Shown: positions 18,428 through 32,653 of the stretch, piece by piece
Position numbering within the stretch: position 1 is the stretch's first letter
Layout of the letters: each line of letters starts with the position of its first letter
Source: Lunularia cruciata
Taxonomy: Eukaryota > Streptophyta > Marchantiopsida > Lunulariales > Lunulariaceae
NCBI GenBank assembly: GCA_948567375.1
Contig: OX419757.1
Location: 57,099,665-57,163,664, forward strand
Direction of reading: 5' to 3'
DNA: 64,000 nucleotides
Position numbers and translations under genes: made by a program
The notes under the pieces: generated by a model
The model's input: the letters and a program-made list of their open reading frames with translations, nothing else
Database searches by the model: none
What the model was told of the DNA's origin: nothing

Positions 18428-21400
18428 GTAGACTCTTCGGATGTAAATAGAAAGTACACAATAAAACAATTAAAGGGGAAACATGAGAGAAATATGGAGC
18501 TGAGCTATAAAGCCTTTCCCTAGGAAGGAAGGGAAGACCCTACCAAACTGTACAAGGAAATAGTGAAACTAAACCTCCTATAGAATAAACCCGATGGAAA
18601 TGTATATTCACAAGAAGTATGTGTACTTTGTCTAGGCCGGGGGTCGGTAAGTGTGGAGGATTTGTGCGACAGCAAAGGTACGTGTGTTCTACAGTCTATT
18701 GTAGCTCCGTCGGAGCGTTATCTGCAATGATGCCGGTTGAGTCTTCTTCTAGACTCAGAGGAACTATGCAGTCTATTGCCAAAAGAGAAAAATGAGACCA
18801 CAAGTGAAAACAAGAAGGAGGAGAAGATCCCATCAAGCAATACAAGGAAAGACAAAGGGGAGTGAAGCCAATAGTATATGTAAGAGGAATCTACCCTACT
18901 GCACCTAAGATATTTGAGCTATGCAAGTCGTATGAAGCCTTTCCCTCTATAAGAGAACACTAACTCTACGAGAATGTTGATAGAGGTACGAAGGTATATA
19001 TGTTCACTAAGATCGGTTTTAATCTTTGAGAGTCTAGAGATAAAAAGTCCTTGAATGTTGTAAAGTACAGGTAAGAAATCAAAAGATAGGATTTCCAAAT
19101 CACCTATCAAGAACGCATAGACATGGTAAGAGGGAAATAGACAAGCAAAAGTTAGTAAGAAATATGAGCAAACAAGGATAACATAAAAAGAAAGATAAGA
19201 AAAACCGATAGAAGGAGACAAGGATAAAGGCTAAGAGGTAAAACGGGTCTAAACCTAATAATAATGGTAGGATAGATAGATATAGTAGCACCAACCTTTG
19301 GCACCATCACATTTGAAGCCAGGTCTCTCGAACTCGTAAATGTGGTAAGATACATGTGGTCCGAAGATTCATGACCTTCACATAAACCCACCTATCTGGA
19401 ACTCAAAGATACGTTAAGACAGATTAAGAGACAATCTGTGGAAGGCCACGTTCAAGTTATCTTTCGTTCTCCAAGAGAGAGGAGTAGGCATCTGGGTATC
19501 AAACTCGGTCTGCAGGTATCAAATGCTTATGGCAATATAACGACTATCAGCTGAATGGCATATACCACGATGCGACGCCATTGTCTTTTAGAGGAGGTGG
19601 TTGAAGACAGCAATGCTTACTTCCATCCATGCAAATCAATACTGCAGGCATTGTCGAGATTCCGAAACCCGCAAGGCCGCAAAACTTTTGATTGCTGGAG
19701 CCATAGACCTTGAAATTATAAGGAGATACTGAATCCCGAAGTCACACGCGGCATAAGCATGCAGTGAAACCACACAGGTTCATAATCGGATGTATATTCC
19801 AGTGTATACTTTGGTTAGGTAGAACTTACAATGGAGGAAATCACCATTGTTCTAAATCTGAAGTTTCGTCCAAGAATAAGACCTCACTTGATATCGTGCA
19901 CGTAGTGAACTAGTTCCGGGAGAGTCGGACTGAGATGTGGCCAAATTTTCGCAAACACTACAGACGTGCGGGTTTACAGAGGATTCACAAATGGGTTTAC
20001 GCGATCCTACGACTAGTATCCTCTGGTGTACTCAAAGAAGCGTACTCAAAGATGGCGTGCAATTTACCGGCTGTCAGTGGTGAAAATGGCTATTTCTTAC
20101 GCTTGAGAGTTGTGTTCCTTCAGAGTTGACCGAATGACTACGTTTCACGGTCGCGTTTAGTGTCGATATTTGATGGTCGACATTGACCTCCTGTTTTAGT
20201 CACAAACTGTGATTGGATGGAGGAGAACCTTCATGTATGGTGTCCTTTCTTGACTTTTAAGGTTGTTCCCATTTCGCTCGCCGCTACTGGTTAATGACAT
20301 GAATGCCCTTTCTTGCCTGAGTCGTTCATGGCATGGCTCGCACTGCGAGCGAGGTCCAAATTGGAGTCACGGCAAGGTAATGACAAAGCAAGATAGATAA
20401 AAAGCTAACCAAGCGAAGATGTGGAAATGCTGGTTGAAGTTCGGTGAGTGTAGACTGAACAGCAGTTGTTCGGTAACTCCATTGCTAACAAATGCTTTTA
20501 TTCCAATGAAAGGTTGCAAACATGTGGTGCAAAACTTTAGTTGCATTATCTGGGTTAAACTTCTGACTGCATTAGGTCAGACACAGGAGTTAGGACAAAG
20601 ACGAGTACACTAAGGCACGACGTGGATTGAAAGTTAAGCACAAGAAAGTATCATGACATCCGACACGTGAAGTTGAAGTAAATCATATTGGTTCCTACCT
20701 CGCTAAGGCATTGAAACATATTGAAAAGTGATTCAGCGTGTCTCCATTGACACAACTGCAGGAATAGACTCTACTGATTTTCCCCCGACAACTGTCGACT
20801 GCCATTGTTGTAAAATCATTTTTGAATCATTGCGAAATGAATTTTGACATATTGCTGACTTCCGTTCAAACCCGAGAGTCAATCCTTCTTTGTTTACGCA
20901 GTACCTGATCCAACAGTCCGAGCTTGCAGCAAGAACATAACAATCATCAGAGATACTCCAAAATTGCTACACTTTCCACAGCTCCCACTCGTGATGCTAC
21001 ATGCGGGCAAAAAGACTCGTGTGAGAGCTTCGACAATATGGAATACTCTGACTCCAGAGACTCATCCAACCTTGCTGTGCAGTCAACTCTAAATACACAA
21101 AATCCTCAAATGCAAAGCTTTTTCAGCTCTGCTTTCTAATCAGCATCAGAAGATTCAAATGCTGGAAGCTAAAAGATGCTTATCTACTCCCGTCACCGTC
21201 ACAGATAGTCTAGATGCAGAGGCTGCATTGCATGCAGGAATTGACCTAGTGCGTAAAATCAACGCACCATCATAAGCTGAACAAGTGTCAAAAGAGTGAA
21301 ATATTGTTCACAAAGCAAAGAAGTGTGCTGTAAGTCTGAATGTGGACAACAAACGACTTTCCATCCTCTGATCATTCCAGAAACGACAGTTTGAAAATTT

Positions 21401-23049
21401 GCGTCTTTTCGAGGTCTAGTGAACTCAGTAATTCAAATTAAGTGAACTCTAGAATCCAGCGCACAGAGACTTCAGCGACCAGAGAATGATGCAATGTCAA
21501 AGAAACATCATCAACACAAGTTTCAACTGCTAGGATATCTGACTGATCTACATGTACTCTTCTGAGGTAAGAAATAATCCCTCAATCCCCAGACTGCCAC
21601 AAACTATCACACAGCTCAAGGAGAACATCTTGTATCAACTAAGACTCCATCTCATATCCCAGTCAATTGTCAATCGATCCACACTACCACAATCGAGTCA
21701 TTCGAAATGCTCCTTAGGACAAGGGCACCAGACACAAAGAGCTCGCAATTGTCCATATATTGCCGCTTAAAACCTTCAATTTCTGCTCAATGACGACGAC
21801 CATTCCACCATAATATTCCATCTCAAGAACGTACTGTCGTTTGCTTCAATAACTCGGAGCAAGAGGGTTTCTCCAAACTGAGGTACCTCCATCCATTGGC
21901 TAGGAAGAAAGAAACACTTAAAAAGAGGAGACTTATCGGAGACTAATTCCTTAGTCCATAACCTAAACAAGACTACTGCCTGTACAAGATAGTCTATTCA
22001 CTTGCTACGTAATGTTCACATAACCAAGGAACGCCACCAAAAGAAGTGTGCCATTTTTGGGAGTGAATTGACCAGAGGATACATGAGTGATGGAGGACCT
22101 TCAAGTCGCGGGCACAGGGGTGCGTGTTACCCAGCGAGCGGAAAAATCCCTCTTGAAAATCACTTACACACGACTGTTCCAGTCCCTTTTCGTCCGACTG
22201 GTACAGGCTCCTCCGCTCTGCACGAAACGTACTACAGTAGCTTTCCCAACGTATATTGACCTACTTAATAAATCCTCGCTCGGACTACACACACCGACAG
22301 TCCTTGCACTACACCATATAAACAGCCAACAAAGTAGAGGTGTCAATTTGAGGAATGGGAGGCACGTAACCCTCCTGCCTTACACAATTTGCTCCAGGAT
22401 ATTGATCTGTTTTGAAAGGGGCAATTGAACCCCGATGATATGACTTGACTCAATGTCATCTCTTGACACATTTGTGACCCGTCAGAATCTTGTCAGCGCC
22501 AAATGTTGGTTGACAACAGGGCCACACTAATGAAGGCTTTGTGAGATATTTGTACATAACAGCCCTGCTGTGAAGAAGATTCTTTCTACAAACTATCTTG
22601 GTACCATCCTCCCACTACTACCAATTTTCTTTGGTCATTTTCGTCTTCTCAATTATGTACTTCCCTTCCTTGTACTTCTCCTTCTCCTCAACTGCTTGCT
22701 CGTACTTCCACCCTAACACTTGGTGGCAGCAGTTGCAGTATATGTCCGCTACGGTATGCATTCCCGTCATCAACAGCCGGTCTTCCCTCGGCCCCAAACA
22801 CACATTCACCACATGATTGAACAAATACGCTCGGCCATAGCGGCCTTTGAACGATTTCGAAAATATCTGATCGTGGTCCGCTGAATGTGCCCGACAATTG
22901 CTGCAACTATATATCCTGGTTCCTGTCAAGTACTCCTTGAACATTTGCCCCATATCTCTCCCACTCTGTTTCTTCCTCTCTGCCTTCCCCCACCACTCTG
23001 TTCTCCTCCCTGCCTCCCCTCCTTCTTCTCTCGTCTTCTCTCTCTCTGT

Positions 23050-23053
<4 letters not shown>

Positions 23054-23083
<30 letters not shown>
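23054..23083. repeat. (TC)15 microsatellite in a CT-rich tract
   Basis: Thirty bases of uninterrupted TC within about 130 pyrimidine-rich bases. It gives a spurious Ser/Leu-rich frame on one strand and an Arg/Glu-rich frame on the other. Such tracts are common in plant promoters and 5' leaders, but no gene start is visible downstream. Confidence 0.9.
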
Positions 23084-23085
<2 letters not shown>

Positions 23086-26000
23086 CTTCCTCGTCTACAA
23101 AACCTGCGACGAGCCACAAACAAGAGATCTTCCCAGTAAATTACTTCCTCGTCTCCCTCCCTCCCTCCGTCCCCGACCCTGCTGTTCTGTTCTGTTCGAT
23201 TCTCTTCTTCGCGCTGTCACCACCCACAAGCCTGCCTTCACACCAATTGTGCCCGGAGCACAGTACTGGACGGCTCTTAATCTCCTCAGTCGACCACCGT
23301 CGCGGCTTCTCTTTCCACGGCCACCCCCAATTCCCCCTTACTTACGAGATTACTTAAAGCTTTGTCTGTCGACGTCTCTTTCTTTAGGCTGTTTACTTCC
23401 CTCGATTCTCTTAACCCTTCTTCCCTACAGGCTAGCTACCTGACAAAAGAGTGCTGCAACGTGTCTCTCTCCTATGGGCTCCTATCGGCACTGAGAGACC
23501 AATATTCTCGCAAGACTGCAGCGTCTGATCGCCATCACAACCAGCTGTCCCACCACTCGTGTGACTCCATGGCTAAGTCGGCCATACCAAATCAAGCGAC
23601 ATGCCGCTGAAGCATTCGTTGCAAGTTTTTTCGACTAATTGGCTTAACTTGAAGTAGATTGGATTCACGCGTCTGATCTCTCTTCTTGGCCATGTCATCT
23701 GCTATAGGAATTCGCGTTCAGAGTAGGGTCCAGGGTGTTGCACGACTCGAGCATAGATGTGATTCCCTTAAAATATCTGGTCGTTTCCTTTCCGATTTGA
23801 TTCAGCGAGACAGACTATGCACCATCTGAAGGACACTGAAACAATTGGAGATTTAAAAGGCTTCATCGCTGATTATGTATGCTCGAGGTTGAATGTTTCC
23901 TCCCAATAAAGAGACAACAAGAAACTGAAATCAATGAAGAAGAGGATAGATATTATACTTTACGGTCCCTTGATTATTTCCTTCCCAGTTACGTAACCAG
24001 TCTACACAGCTCTTTTTTTCTCTCCTTAAATGACATGCGATCCTTATATAAACGATTCAAATATCAAACAAATGAATCCCATGTAGAACATACATTCCCG
24101 ATGATTCCCTCTCCAAGCATATACACGGAGACCGGGTGGACGTAGATGTGAAGTCGCGTTTTTCCCGAATGTGAAGTTCAGGAAATGCGTTTGCCGGATG
24201 ATCCCATCCATATGTCGCTAATTTCCCGGAAGCTCCTCAATCCCAGTTTCGCGAAGCCATGACCATATCAGCGTACAGCAGTGTGTGTCCGCGGATTTAT
24301 GTGCCACACGTGGCTTCTGTATCCCGGCCCTGATAATCTAGGCAATTTAATATTGCTCAGGTCCCGTTTGGAAAGAGGAGGGAAACGGAGGAACCAAGAT
24401 GTTGATTGTATCACGTGGTTGATAAGGTCGACAATGAAACTAAAGAACCATTTGGTATATTGTTGTCCAAAACACTACAATGACGAAAAGCAAGACATAG
24501 CTCTAGTAATGCACTCTCTCAAAAGACGCCAACTGCGACTCCGTGTGTGGCGTGCATGTATGGGAGTAATGTACACACGGCGCCACTTGTGGAGCCTGAG
24601 TCGTCTCAGTGACAACAGTGGATGACCTAGTCTGCACTTGAAACATGACAGAATCGAATGTGAAGCACTGGGGTTTCCTTCGCTCTTCTGATAAAAACGT
24701 GTGTTTGGTTTTTACCCCAAAAAACGTGCCGTCGCATTCTCATGATATGCTTATACTCTATCCAAACGAGTGAAGAAAGAAAGAGTCCTTGGCGCAGTAA
24801 AGGTGGGGGGTTGAGCCGCCTATCTTTTCATTTTGGGGAGCAGGATATCTCACTGCTTTTCGAATTCCAACAAATAATTGATCTGGTAGCCAACACTGAG
24901 TTGATATCATATATTCACATCCTGGTCCTAGTGCATGATCAGGTTCGTTTGATGATTATTGACTAATCACATGTTTTTGTCTCGTCAAAGCTACACTAAT
25001 ATAATATAATTTCGGTGCGAGTTTCACCTATTTTAGTTGTCCATCAGTACAAGTGGGACAATAACGATAAATCTACCATATGTATTATTTGGACATAGTC
25101 CTAATTGAGAGAGAATGAGGCAATAACCACTGGAAATTGGCCGTTTCAATAACACAGGCAGCTTGAAAATTTTATATTCAAAATGGGCAACGGATATAAA
25201 CTTTTGATAGTCTTTCGTCTCAGTAGACAAATTTAGATTCTGTGGGATATCAAGCATTTTCTATATGGAAGATATCCGGTGGATAACAAGAGGAGTGGTT
25301 GGGGCCCCACTGCGGTAGCCTGGAGGCGTAAAGCCCCGTCGGTATAAAGACTGCGTCTCCTAACCCCGTCGAATCGAGAGCCACGTCGGACACTGTCAAA
25401 TGCCGCAGCGACGGTGGATTTTAGTGGGTTCACAGGCGTGCACCTCCATGGGGACTAGAGACTGCCCCGTTTTCCACGACATAAACCACAAAGAAGAAGG
25501 AACTGTTCCGTGCTCCCTCAATCCACCAATAATAGAAGAAAAAGATCAGATGGCTGAGATAAACTTCACATCTTCTGGCAGTACTGAGTTGTACGTTAAC
25601 CACGAAATGCAGTCGCTCCTCACATTACTACATTACATTATCACATTGCAGCGGATATAAAAATTACGTGCAAAAATATATAAATATATGACATTGATAT
25701 TTCTACATTAAACAAATATATTTTTACGCCTCTCGCCAAGTTAGGGAGGGTTAGATTAGCAATAATCAACTATAGTTAAAATGCATCGCAGCTTGTACCC
25801 GGGTTTTTGCCCATACAGCAAAGGTGTTATAGCACGTGGAGGTGTATGTCGGTTGTGCACCTAACTTCCGAAGCAATGGACACTTTACCTCTATTGTCTT
25901 TTGGATTCTAAAATGCTTGCGGTTATGCAGTTTGAGCTAAGAAGGTAAATGAGCTAAGGAGTCAGAAGGAGGAAGAATGCCAGTTTTCAAACTTTAGACA

Positions 26001-26725
26001 TTTAGTAGACATGGATTTGCTGTGTCAATTTTGTACCAGGTTTATATTCTGATAGACGGATGAAAGATATCCATTACAACTTAGAGATGGAGATGTTGAC
26101 TATAACTGAAATTCCAAGTAGTACCTCATAATAGATTATTGTTGCTCCCACATTCAGTATGTTATATTAGAGATGACTCAACTTCAGCACTACCAATACA
26201 TCATCTCAACTTCACTACCAATGCCATGACCACTGGAGTCAACTGGAAACAAGGTAACAATCAATTCATCCGTTCTCTGTGATGATGGCAAATAGAGCCA
26301 TTTGTGAAATGTCTAAAAATGATCAAAAGCCAGACTTATCAATTGCTTTGATTGATTATGATCCAATCTAGAAAAATTGAATGTACTGAATGAAGGTTTT
26401 AACTCCAACTTCTTGCAATTGAAGAATATTTCAAATCATAATTCATTTTTGTCTACAAATATGTTGTTAGGGTACATCTTAAATTTGCACTTTGGTTACA
26501 AAGTTAAAATTGAAATTTATCACATAACATTAAATTAGGGTTGAGATTTATCACAGAACCCAACTCTTGAACGAGTTCCAACACGTTTCCGCATGGATGC
26601 TTGCTTCCACCTAGACGCTTGGTAATCCACCGAACATTTTGGAGAACGATGTTGAAATATCATAAAATATAGTTTAACATATGTTCATTTAAAAATCTCC
26701 CACTTGGCGAGAAATATAATCTGAA

Positions 26726-26843
26726 ACCCATCCGTGAATCTATTCCTAAATCTTCTTCTACGGCATCCCGAGCTCCTGTGCTCTAGGGAACTCGACCCAT
26801 CCGTGAATCTGTTTCTAAATCTTCTTCTACGGCATGCCGAGCT
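26726..26843. repeat. 49-bp direct repeat (two copies, 69-bp spacing)
   Basis: acccatccgtgaatct...ggcat[c/g]ccgagct occurs at 26726-26774 and 26795-26843 with three differences, separated by 20 bases. Confidence 0.88.
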
Positions 26844-29800
26844 ATGTGCTATAATAAGTACAGCACTGCAGCGATGTCGTTAAAGCCCTCCAAGGTTCAT
26901 AACCATGTCATTCCGCTTCTTGGTTCCCGGCACATCGAGGTTCTACTGGGAGTATCAGGGAAGGGGATAGTCAAACGAATTGGCGCCGTTCCTCGGGGTT
27001 GGCTGATCAGCTCGGTGACCATGTCTGGCCTGTCCGTCAGTCTGTCTGACTGCCTGCACTCACGGGTGCTCATATCCGGCCAAGCCCAGCTTTAGGGTTC
27101 TTTGAAATCATGGTACGTGGGGAAGATGCGAAATCATGTCGGCGGATGATCTGCTGATTGTGACGACGTGCAAGTAGCTTTCGGATTCCAGGTAGTTGTA
27201 CGTAGCTCTCATAGCAAATGTGAATTGCTGCTTCTTATCAACGCCATTATTTCTCGACGGTTTGTAGCCAGGCCATCGACTTCCTTTTGCTTTCACTACA
27301 GTATTCTCATCGTCCCGGATACAGCTGTGCCGAAAAAGTGTTGCAGCATAGGCGCATCCAATTTCAATTTGCATGATGGAGCTCCAATACGTTATGATCT
27401 GATGAGTAAGTTGGTATAACTCTGTGAGTCAGTTATTTAAGGGGCTTGAGCTGAACGGAATCTTCCAGATTCCACCCCTGGCTACCTGCAACACTGACGG
27501 TATCATGATGTGTGCTGCCGTCATTCTCTTGGCATGTCTTTAGTTCTTCGGAGGTTCAAGGTCTTTGATTGCCCTTGGTTGACGAGTGTAGAGACGCCTA
27601 CGGATGAGAACTTTTTCCAATTACGAGCTTTTTGTGTGATTCAAGAGTTTGGTTATGGAAAGTTGAATGTTGTTTGATTACCGCTTTGAGCGGAGGACGA
27701 AGATGCCTGCTGACGAAATACATCTATGTATGTTATCTTGCTATCTCATACCCATCTCGCAGCGGTCGTGATCCTATCAAGTTACGTCAATTACTTGATT
27801 CTAAAATCAAAGTTCAGAGCTGCGGACGAAAGTCCGTTTTCGTCTCCAGACGGGAATGGTCTTCGTACCATGAAGCTTTGCAGAAGATAGACGGTCTACA
27901 TGAAGTGTGATGTTTTGTTTGCAGAAACTAGCGACTAAACGGAACTGTAGCGACAATAGGGTTGAGTTACTCGAATTCCAGTGAATTCCAGTGCATTCCA
28001 GCCGAGGACCGAGATGGAACTAGTGGAGTCATAACACTATTCTTCACGTAAAGGAGTAACCACAGTTAGGGATTCAAATTCAACAATCTTCAGGCATCCC
28101 TTCTTCAGCTCAGGCATGTCGAGATGCAATGACGCCACTCCACTTTCACGAAGTTCAAACTTTTTCCAGTCTTCATCCATTTCCAGTCCAGATTTTCTCT
28201 TCATGGACCTCGAAACAACACGCACCCGAATGCACTCGTCATGGGCTCTAAAGTAATCTTGATCATAGTTTCACTTTGCTTTACGGTAGTATTGAAATTA
28301 CTCGTTTATGAGGCTCGTCTAATCACTTCTGGGGTTGACTTGCCCTGCAACCAAAACGGTCATCGGTCCAACTAACCAAAAATTAATTCTAGTAGTCTGT
28401 AATACTCAGTACATCTCGATTGTTCACTATTTTGGAAAGTTTGGAAAGGTTCTCCGACGCAGCAGAAGATTGGCAAGGTCGTCGACCTAAAGTGAGGGAC
28501 ATACTGGTTACCGGGCATGGACTTCAAAATAATCCACAAAGCAGGGAACTGCCTTCCACATAAAAGTGCCTTTTCAACTGAAAACAACGAGACAAGCAAC
28601 AGATTAATAGCCATGCTCTCAAGACAGGAAGGAGGTAATTTGGAAAGCAAAACTGCCGCAAAGTCAAGGATTGACGACGGACGAAAGACTATTATATGAT
28701 AATGATCTAGTTGAGTTTCCCGGGGTGCTGACCACCAAGTTTACAGGAATACGGTGACCGTCTGATACTTTGCATCCTCGTGGATCCGAAGAGAAGAAAG
28801 GACTTGCGAATACATTCATCTGTTGGCGTTAATGAGATGAGAGGTCAGAAGCATTCACCCTTGAACTGGACAGCTTCACCTTCGTATTGTCTATCTGTAA
28901 AGCGCAATTCAATCACTTTGCGATTGAGAAGTGACATTGTTATCTTCAATGAGTACAACTGTGATTGCTCCGTTTCTCGAGCTTCATTAGTAGCAACTTC
29001 TTTTCTCGTTTGAAAAGTTTCGTACTGACTCAGACAATAATTGGCATGAGATACGTGCAGCAATTGGTGCAGCTCCGGGTTAATGTGCTCTGTCCAATGG
29101 ATGCTCTACCTATCTTCTCCATATATTGAGATGGCAATCAAGATGAGGCGGATCCCTTTGCCCCGCACAGTAATTTCATATGCACATCGGTTTGTTGTCA
29201 CGATATTTTATCCCGAGGGCCGTGTCATTCATTGCTCTCGAATTGCACCGTAATTACTGTAGGCCTCAAATTGTATAGAGAACTTCCAGATTTGAACTTC
29301 TTGATCACATGGATTTCGTGAAGACAAATCATTCCTGGATTGGGCCGATGATTGTTTCTGACCTGTAACGTCACGATCGAACGGTCTATGGCTAAATATG
29401 TTCGTTACCTAGCAATCTCCATTCAATGTCAGTACATTGTAAGTATGTGCCTCCCTGAAGCCAACTGTGGAGTACGCTCACCCGTCGGCTTCAAGGGCTT
29501 CAGAAATCGTTCAGTACCACACGGTAACACGGTCAGTCGAAGGCTGTGGACATGGACAGCAATTTCTCATCAAGCCTTCGGGGTAGAGGAGTTGCAAATC
29601 CGTATCCCCCTCAAAGATCGAGATGGACAGAGCATGTCTTCTAAAATTAACGAAAAGATCTGACATCTCAACAACAAACGTACGATGACACTCAAACCTG
29701 CCACTGAAAAGCAAATGTCATTCTAGAAACTCCAGGCCCCTTGTCGAAGATCCAAGCCATGACTTTAACTCCTCAATCCTGCTGGATTGCATGCAATGAG

Positions 29801-31153
29801 GCCCACCGACCCCTACACATCACGTGAAGTGTGCCCGGATTTCAGTGCACAAACCCTAAACCACCCCGAACCCCAAAGTCAACAATTAAGATTTGATCTC
29901 AGATGACTAGAGAATCTAACAGTGACTATCAAAACTAATGAAATTTCCAGTATCTTGGAGATGAATCCCATATGAAAATTTCCTAACGTCCACAATAAAT
30001 AGCTGCTCCAAGTTGGCGAGACAATCTAACCAGCGACATAAACTCTTGTATCATTTACCTTGGATACATATTGGATCAGATATTGAGCTTTCTCGGACTA
30101 TCGATAAAACCATGGTACAGTGAAACCAGCGAGTATCCACGTCCTCTTGTAATCTCCAAGAGATTGACCGGAGTATCCCAACGGTGCTCAACATATCGCA
30201 CAAAACTAGTCAACACACCTCTCACTGTCTGTAGGTCTCTAGAAGTAGCTCGGAACGTTTTGGCAAATTTGCCGCTGAAGCTATGCTTCACGCACGGAAG
30301 GCTCAAAATATGTACACTATGCTCTTCCGAGTGATCCTGTTTCCTGTCAAAGAATATCTTAAAGTACGTTCGCACTCCATAAATAGGCCTGATAGAAACT
30401 AATGAGCGAGATTGCGATATCTCACACGGCAAGATTGACAATGGGTGTGGAACATACAGTGACGGTAAAGTTGACCCATGCACTCAAATTTTGCATTCGA
30501 GATTCTGCCATTCCCAAAGGTGCCCACAACTGCAAATAAAGCGGTGGAGTTCCCACGATGGGATTCGATGGGTAAGTCAGACATCAGGATACAGTAGTGG
30601 TTATCTGTAGCGTCACTGTCATCCAAATCTGCATGTCAACTTGGAGGCGCACTTGGCTCCATATTCCACGAAATTTCGCACCTCTTCGATATTACTCAAA
30701 CAAGAAAAGGCGATTGATGAAAAAAGAATGCCTTGAACTTAGTTTCTAGGTGCTGAATGTGGGATATACAGACTAGCTTGCTTCTTTGGAACTCCTGATA
30801 GAGATGAGCATAGTGAGGAGAAAGATAGCAACTAGAAGGGAATCCTGAAAACAGCAATGATGTTTCGATGAAGCTCTCGTTTGCCAGAATAGAAGGATTT
30901 GGGGGGTTTCTGACACACTCAGTCTGTCGTTGTTCCAGTTAAACCTTCTCAAGGATGAAATCCTAACATTAACGGAAGGAGTGCAGACTGGAGTGTGAAG
31001 ACTAGCAAGAGTGCATTGGAGGTGCTGGAAGTAATACTAAAATATATAGGCGTGAGTACGTGTGTGATTTTATTGAGAATTAAGTGCTTCTATGGGCTTT
31101 CTTGCTTGTGATTTGATCCCAGCTTTTCTCCAGACTTCACCCAATTCGACGAG

Positions 31154-31510
31154 ATGAAACATCTTGAGTACTTCGGAGAAGCATGTTACATGAATAGTCT
31201 TACTGGTAATAATGAGGCGAAGGTGAAGTTATTTGAAGGTGCTGTTGAGCAGTATATGAGAGAATTGCACTGCCATGAACATCGTAAACGTTACAGCAGG
31301 TTTTCTCCCGTATCAAGAGAGGATGATGAAGAGAAGTCACTTCAATCTGCTGTGGGGCAGTGTATGAGAGCCATACATTGTCCAGCAGCAGATGAGAGCA
31401 AAGGCTTTCCTGAGGGGTACAAAAATCAATTTGCTGTCAACCAGGGTCGTGAAGGCACAATAAGATATTGTCCTGAATGGAAACGGACATCAACTGTCAT
31501 GAACAACTAG
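31154..31510 (+). other. Open frame upstream of the F-box pseudogene
   Basis: A 118-codon frame that holds a weak internal repeat, AVEQYMRELHC and AVGQCMRAIHC, about 47 residues apart. It overlaps the start of the F-box pseudogene in another frame. I do not recognise the product. It may be an upstream exon or a chance frame in duplicated DNA. Confidence 0.3.
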
Positions 31511-32653
31511 ATTACGGTGACGAGGAGAAGTCAGCTGTATATCTACCAGAGCATTTATTGGAAAAGATTTTTTCCAGAATTCCCTTTCCTTACGTGTTCA
31601 AAACTCGTGTACTGTCCAAACAGTGGCACGCCAAGTTCCCCTCCTCTGGACCCTTGTCTACTCCGTTCCTCGATCAGGTCAAATTTGCTGCTTCTATAAC
31701 GTGGCCTAGTTACTGTCCAGTTTTTGTCACCAGTGGACAATCCGGTGCTCAGATCACAGGGTTTCACCAAAGGTCGGGGCGTTGGCAAACCTTTCCTATC
31801 CATCCTTCCATTCCACAGTGTCCTTGGCGGTTCTATAATGGTGTCCAGTGACCCGTATGAGATTGATGGTTGCCATGTTTTGACCGGGAGCAGGAAAGTT
31901 CTAACACATCCACTAAAACTCACAAAGAATCCCATTACAGTGATTGCTTCCACAAGTCAAGTCGGGTACAAGATTCTTCATTACGAACTTGGCTGTGACC
32001 ACCAGGATCATCCAGCTTGCCAGGTTCAGTTTACGATTCCGAAGCACACAAATGGTCGGCCAATTCGGCTCAGTTGACATGCAAGAGCTTGTAAACACAT
32101 AGTGTATACAAAGATGGAGACCTGTACAACCTTTACATGTGGCCTAGACAAAAGGAGCACATGGGGTTACTCAAATACAGTGTAGAGAGTGGCGAATGGG
32201 CAAAACGTGATCGGTTGCACTCAACGAAGGAAAACATCCTCAATGGAGGTGTGTTTCAATGTGCCTATAAGATCCTGGTGACGATAGTCGTTCAAGCTCA
32301 AGATTCTAAACAGACGTGCAGCAAAGTTCGCCTAGTTCGAGCTGGATCCTTTAGAGGGATTCGAGCTCGAGTGTACATAGTGGACTTGGATTCTCTCGAG
32401 CTGAAGGAGGTATGAGTAAGTCCTCGAGGATTGTTGGTCCATGACGTTTACACAACATTTGCATCGGACTCCGAGTGCATGTACTTCTGTGATATCTTGG
32501 AGGATGAAGGTCGGATAGCGCTTTCAAGTTACAGCTTGGTGGAAAGTAAATGGCGTAGACATTCCTCTCCGCCACCGGAGCAGTACCTCAAGCTCTTAAA
32601 GGAGGCCATTGTCATACTTTCAACCAGGTCTGAACCCTTTTGCTGCGGCCTAA
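31477..32653 (+). pseudogene. F-box/kelch-like pseudogene
   Basis: Broken relative of the intact gene at 49415-50683. Shared blocks include LPEHLLEKIFSRIPFP with VLSKQWHAKFP (F-box), PSYCPVFVTSGQSGAQITGF, LGGSIMVSSDP, MWPRQKEHMGLLKYSVESGEW, LNGGVFQC and VYTTFASDSECMYFC. The frame shifts near 31820 and again at about 32075-32100. A TGA at 32413 replaces a sense codon, and a further shift near 32600 puts the C-terminus (FQPGLNPFAAA, stop 32651-32653) in another frame. F-box proteins are substrate adaptors of SCF ubiquitin ligases. This copy cannot make a full product. Confidence 0.85.

Larger units (their letters stand above)
18428..31153. other. Long gene-poor stretch
   Basis: No open frame here shows a recognisable domain, and the small ones have no consistent codon pattern. 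I saw no tRNA or rRNA. It contains a CT-rich tract (about 22960-23090), a (TC)15 run, a 49-bp direct repeat (26726-26843) and short tandem 'gaattccagt' units near 27972. Base composition is more balanced than in the transposon blocks, so this looks like older intergenic DNA rather than recent transposons. Confidence 0.5.

Noticed and set aside
22898-23443. A 181-codon open frame and its neighbours over the CT-rich tract
   Set aside because: Composition is Ser/Leu/Pro from pyrimidine-rich DNA, several overlapping frames are open at once, and no domain is visible.
25290-25400. A possible tRNA gene in a GC-richer patch
   Set aside because: No A box/B box pair with correct spacing on either strand.
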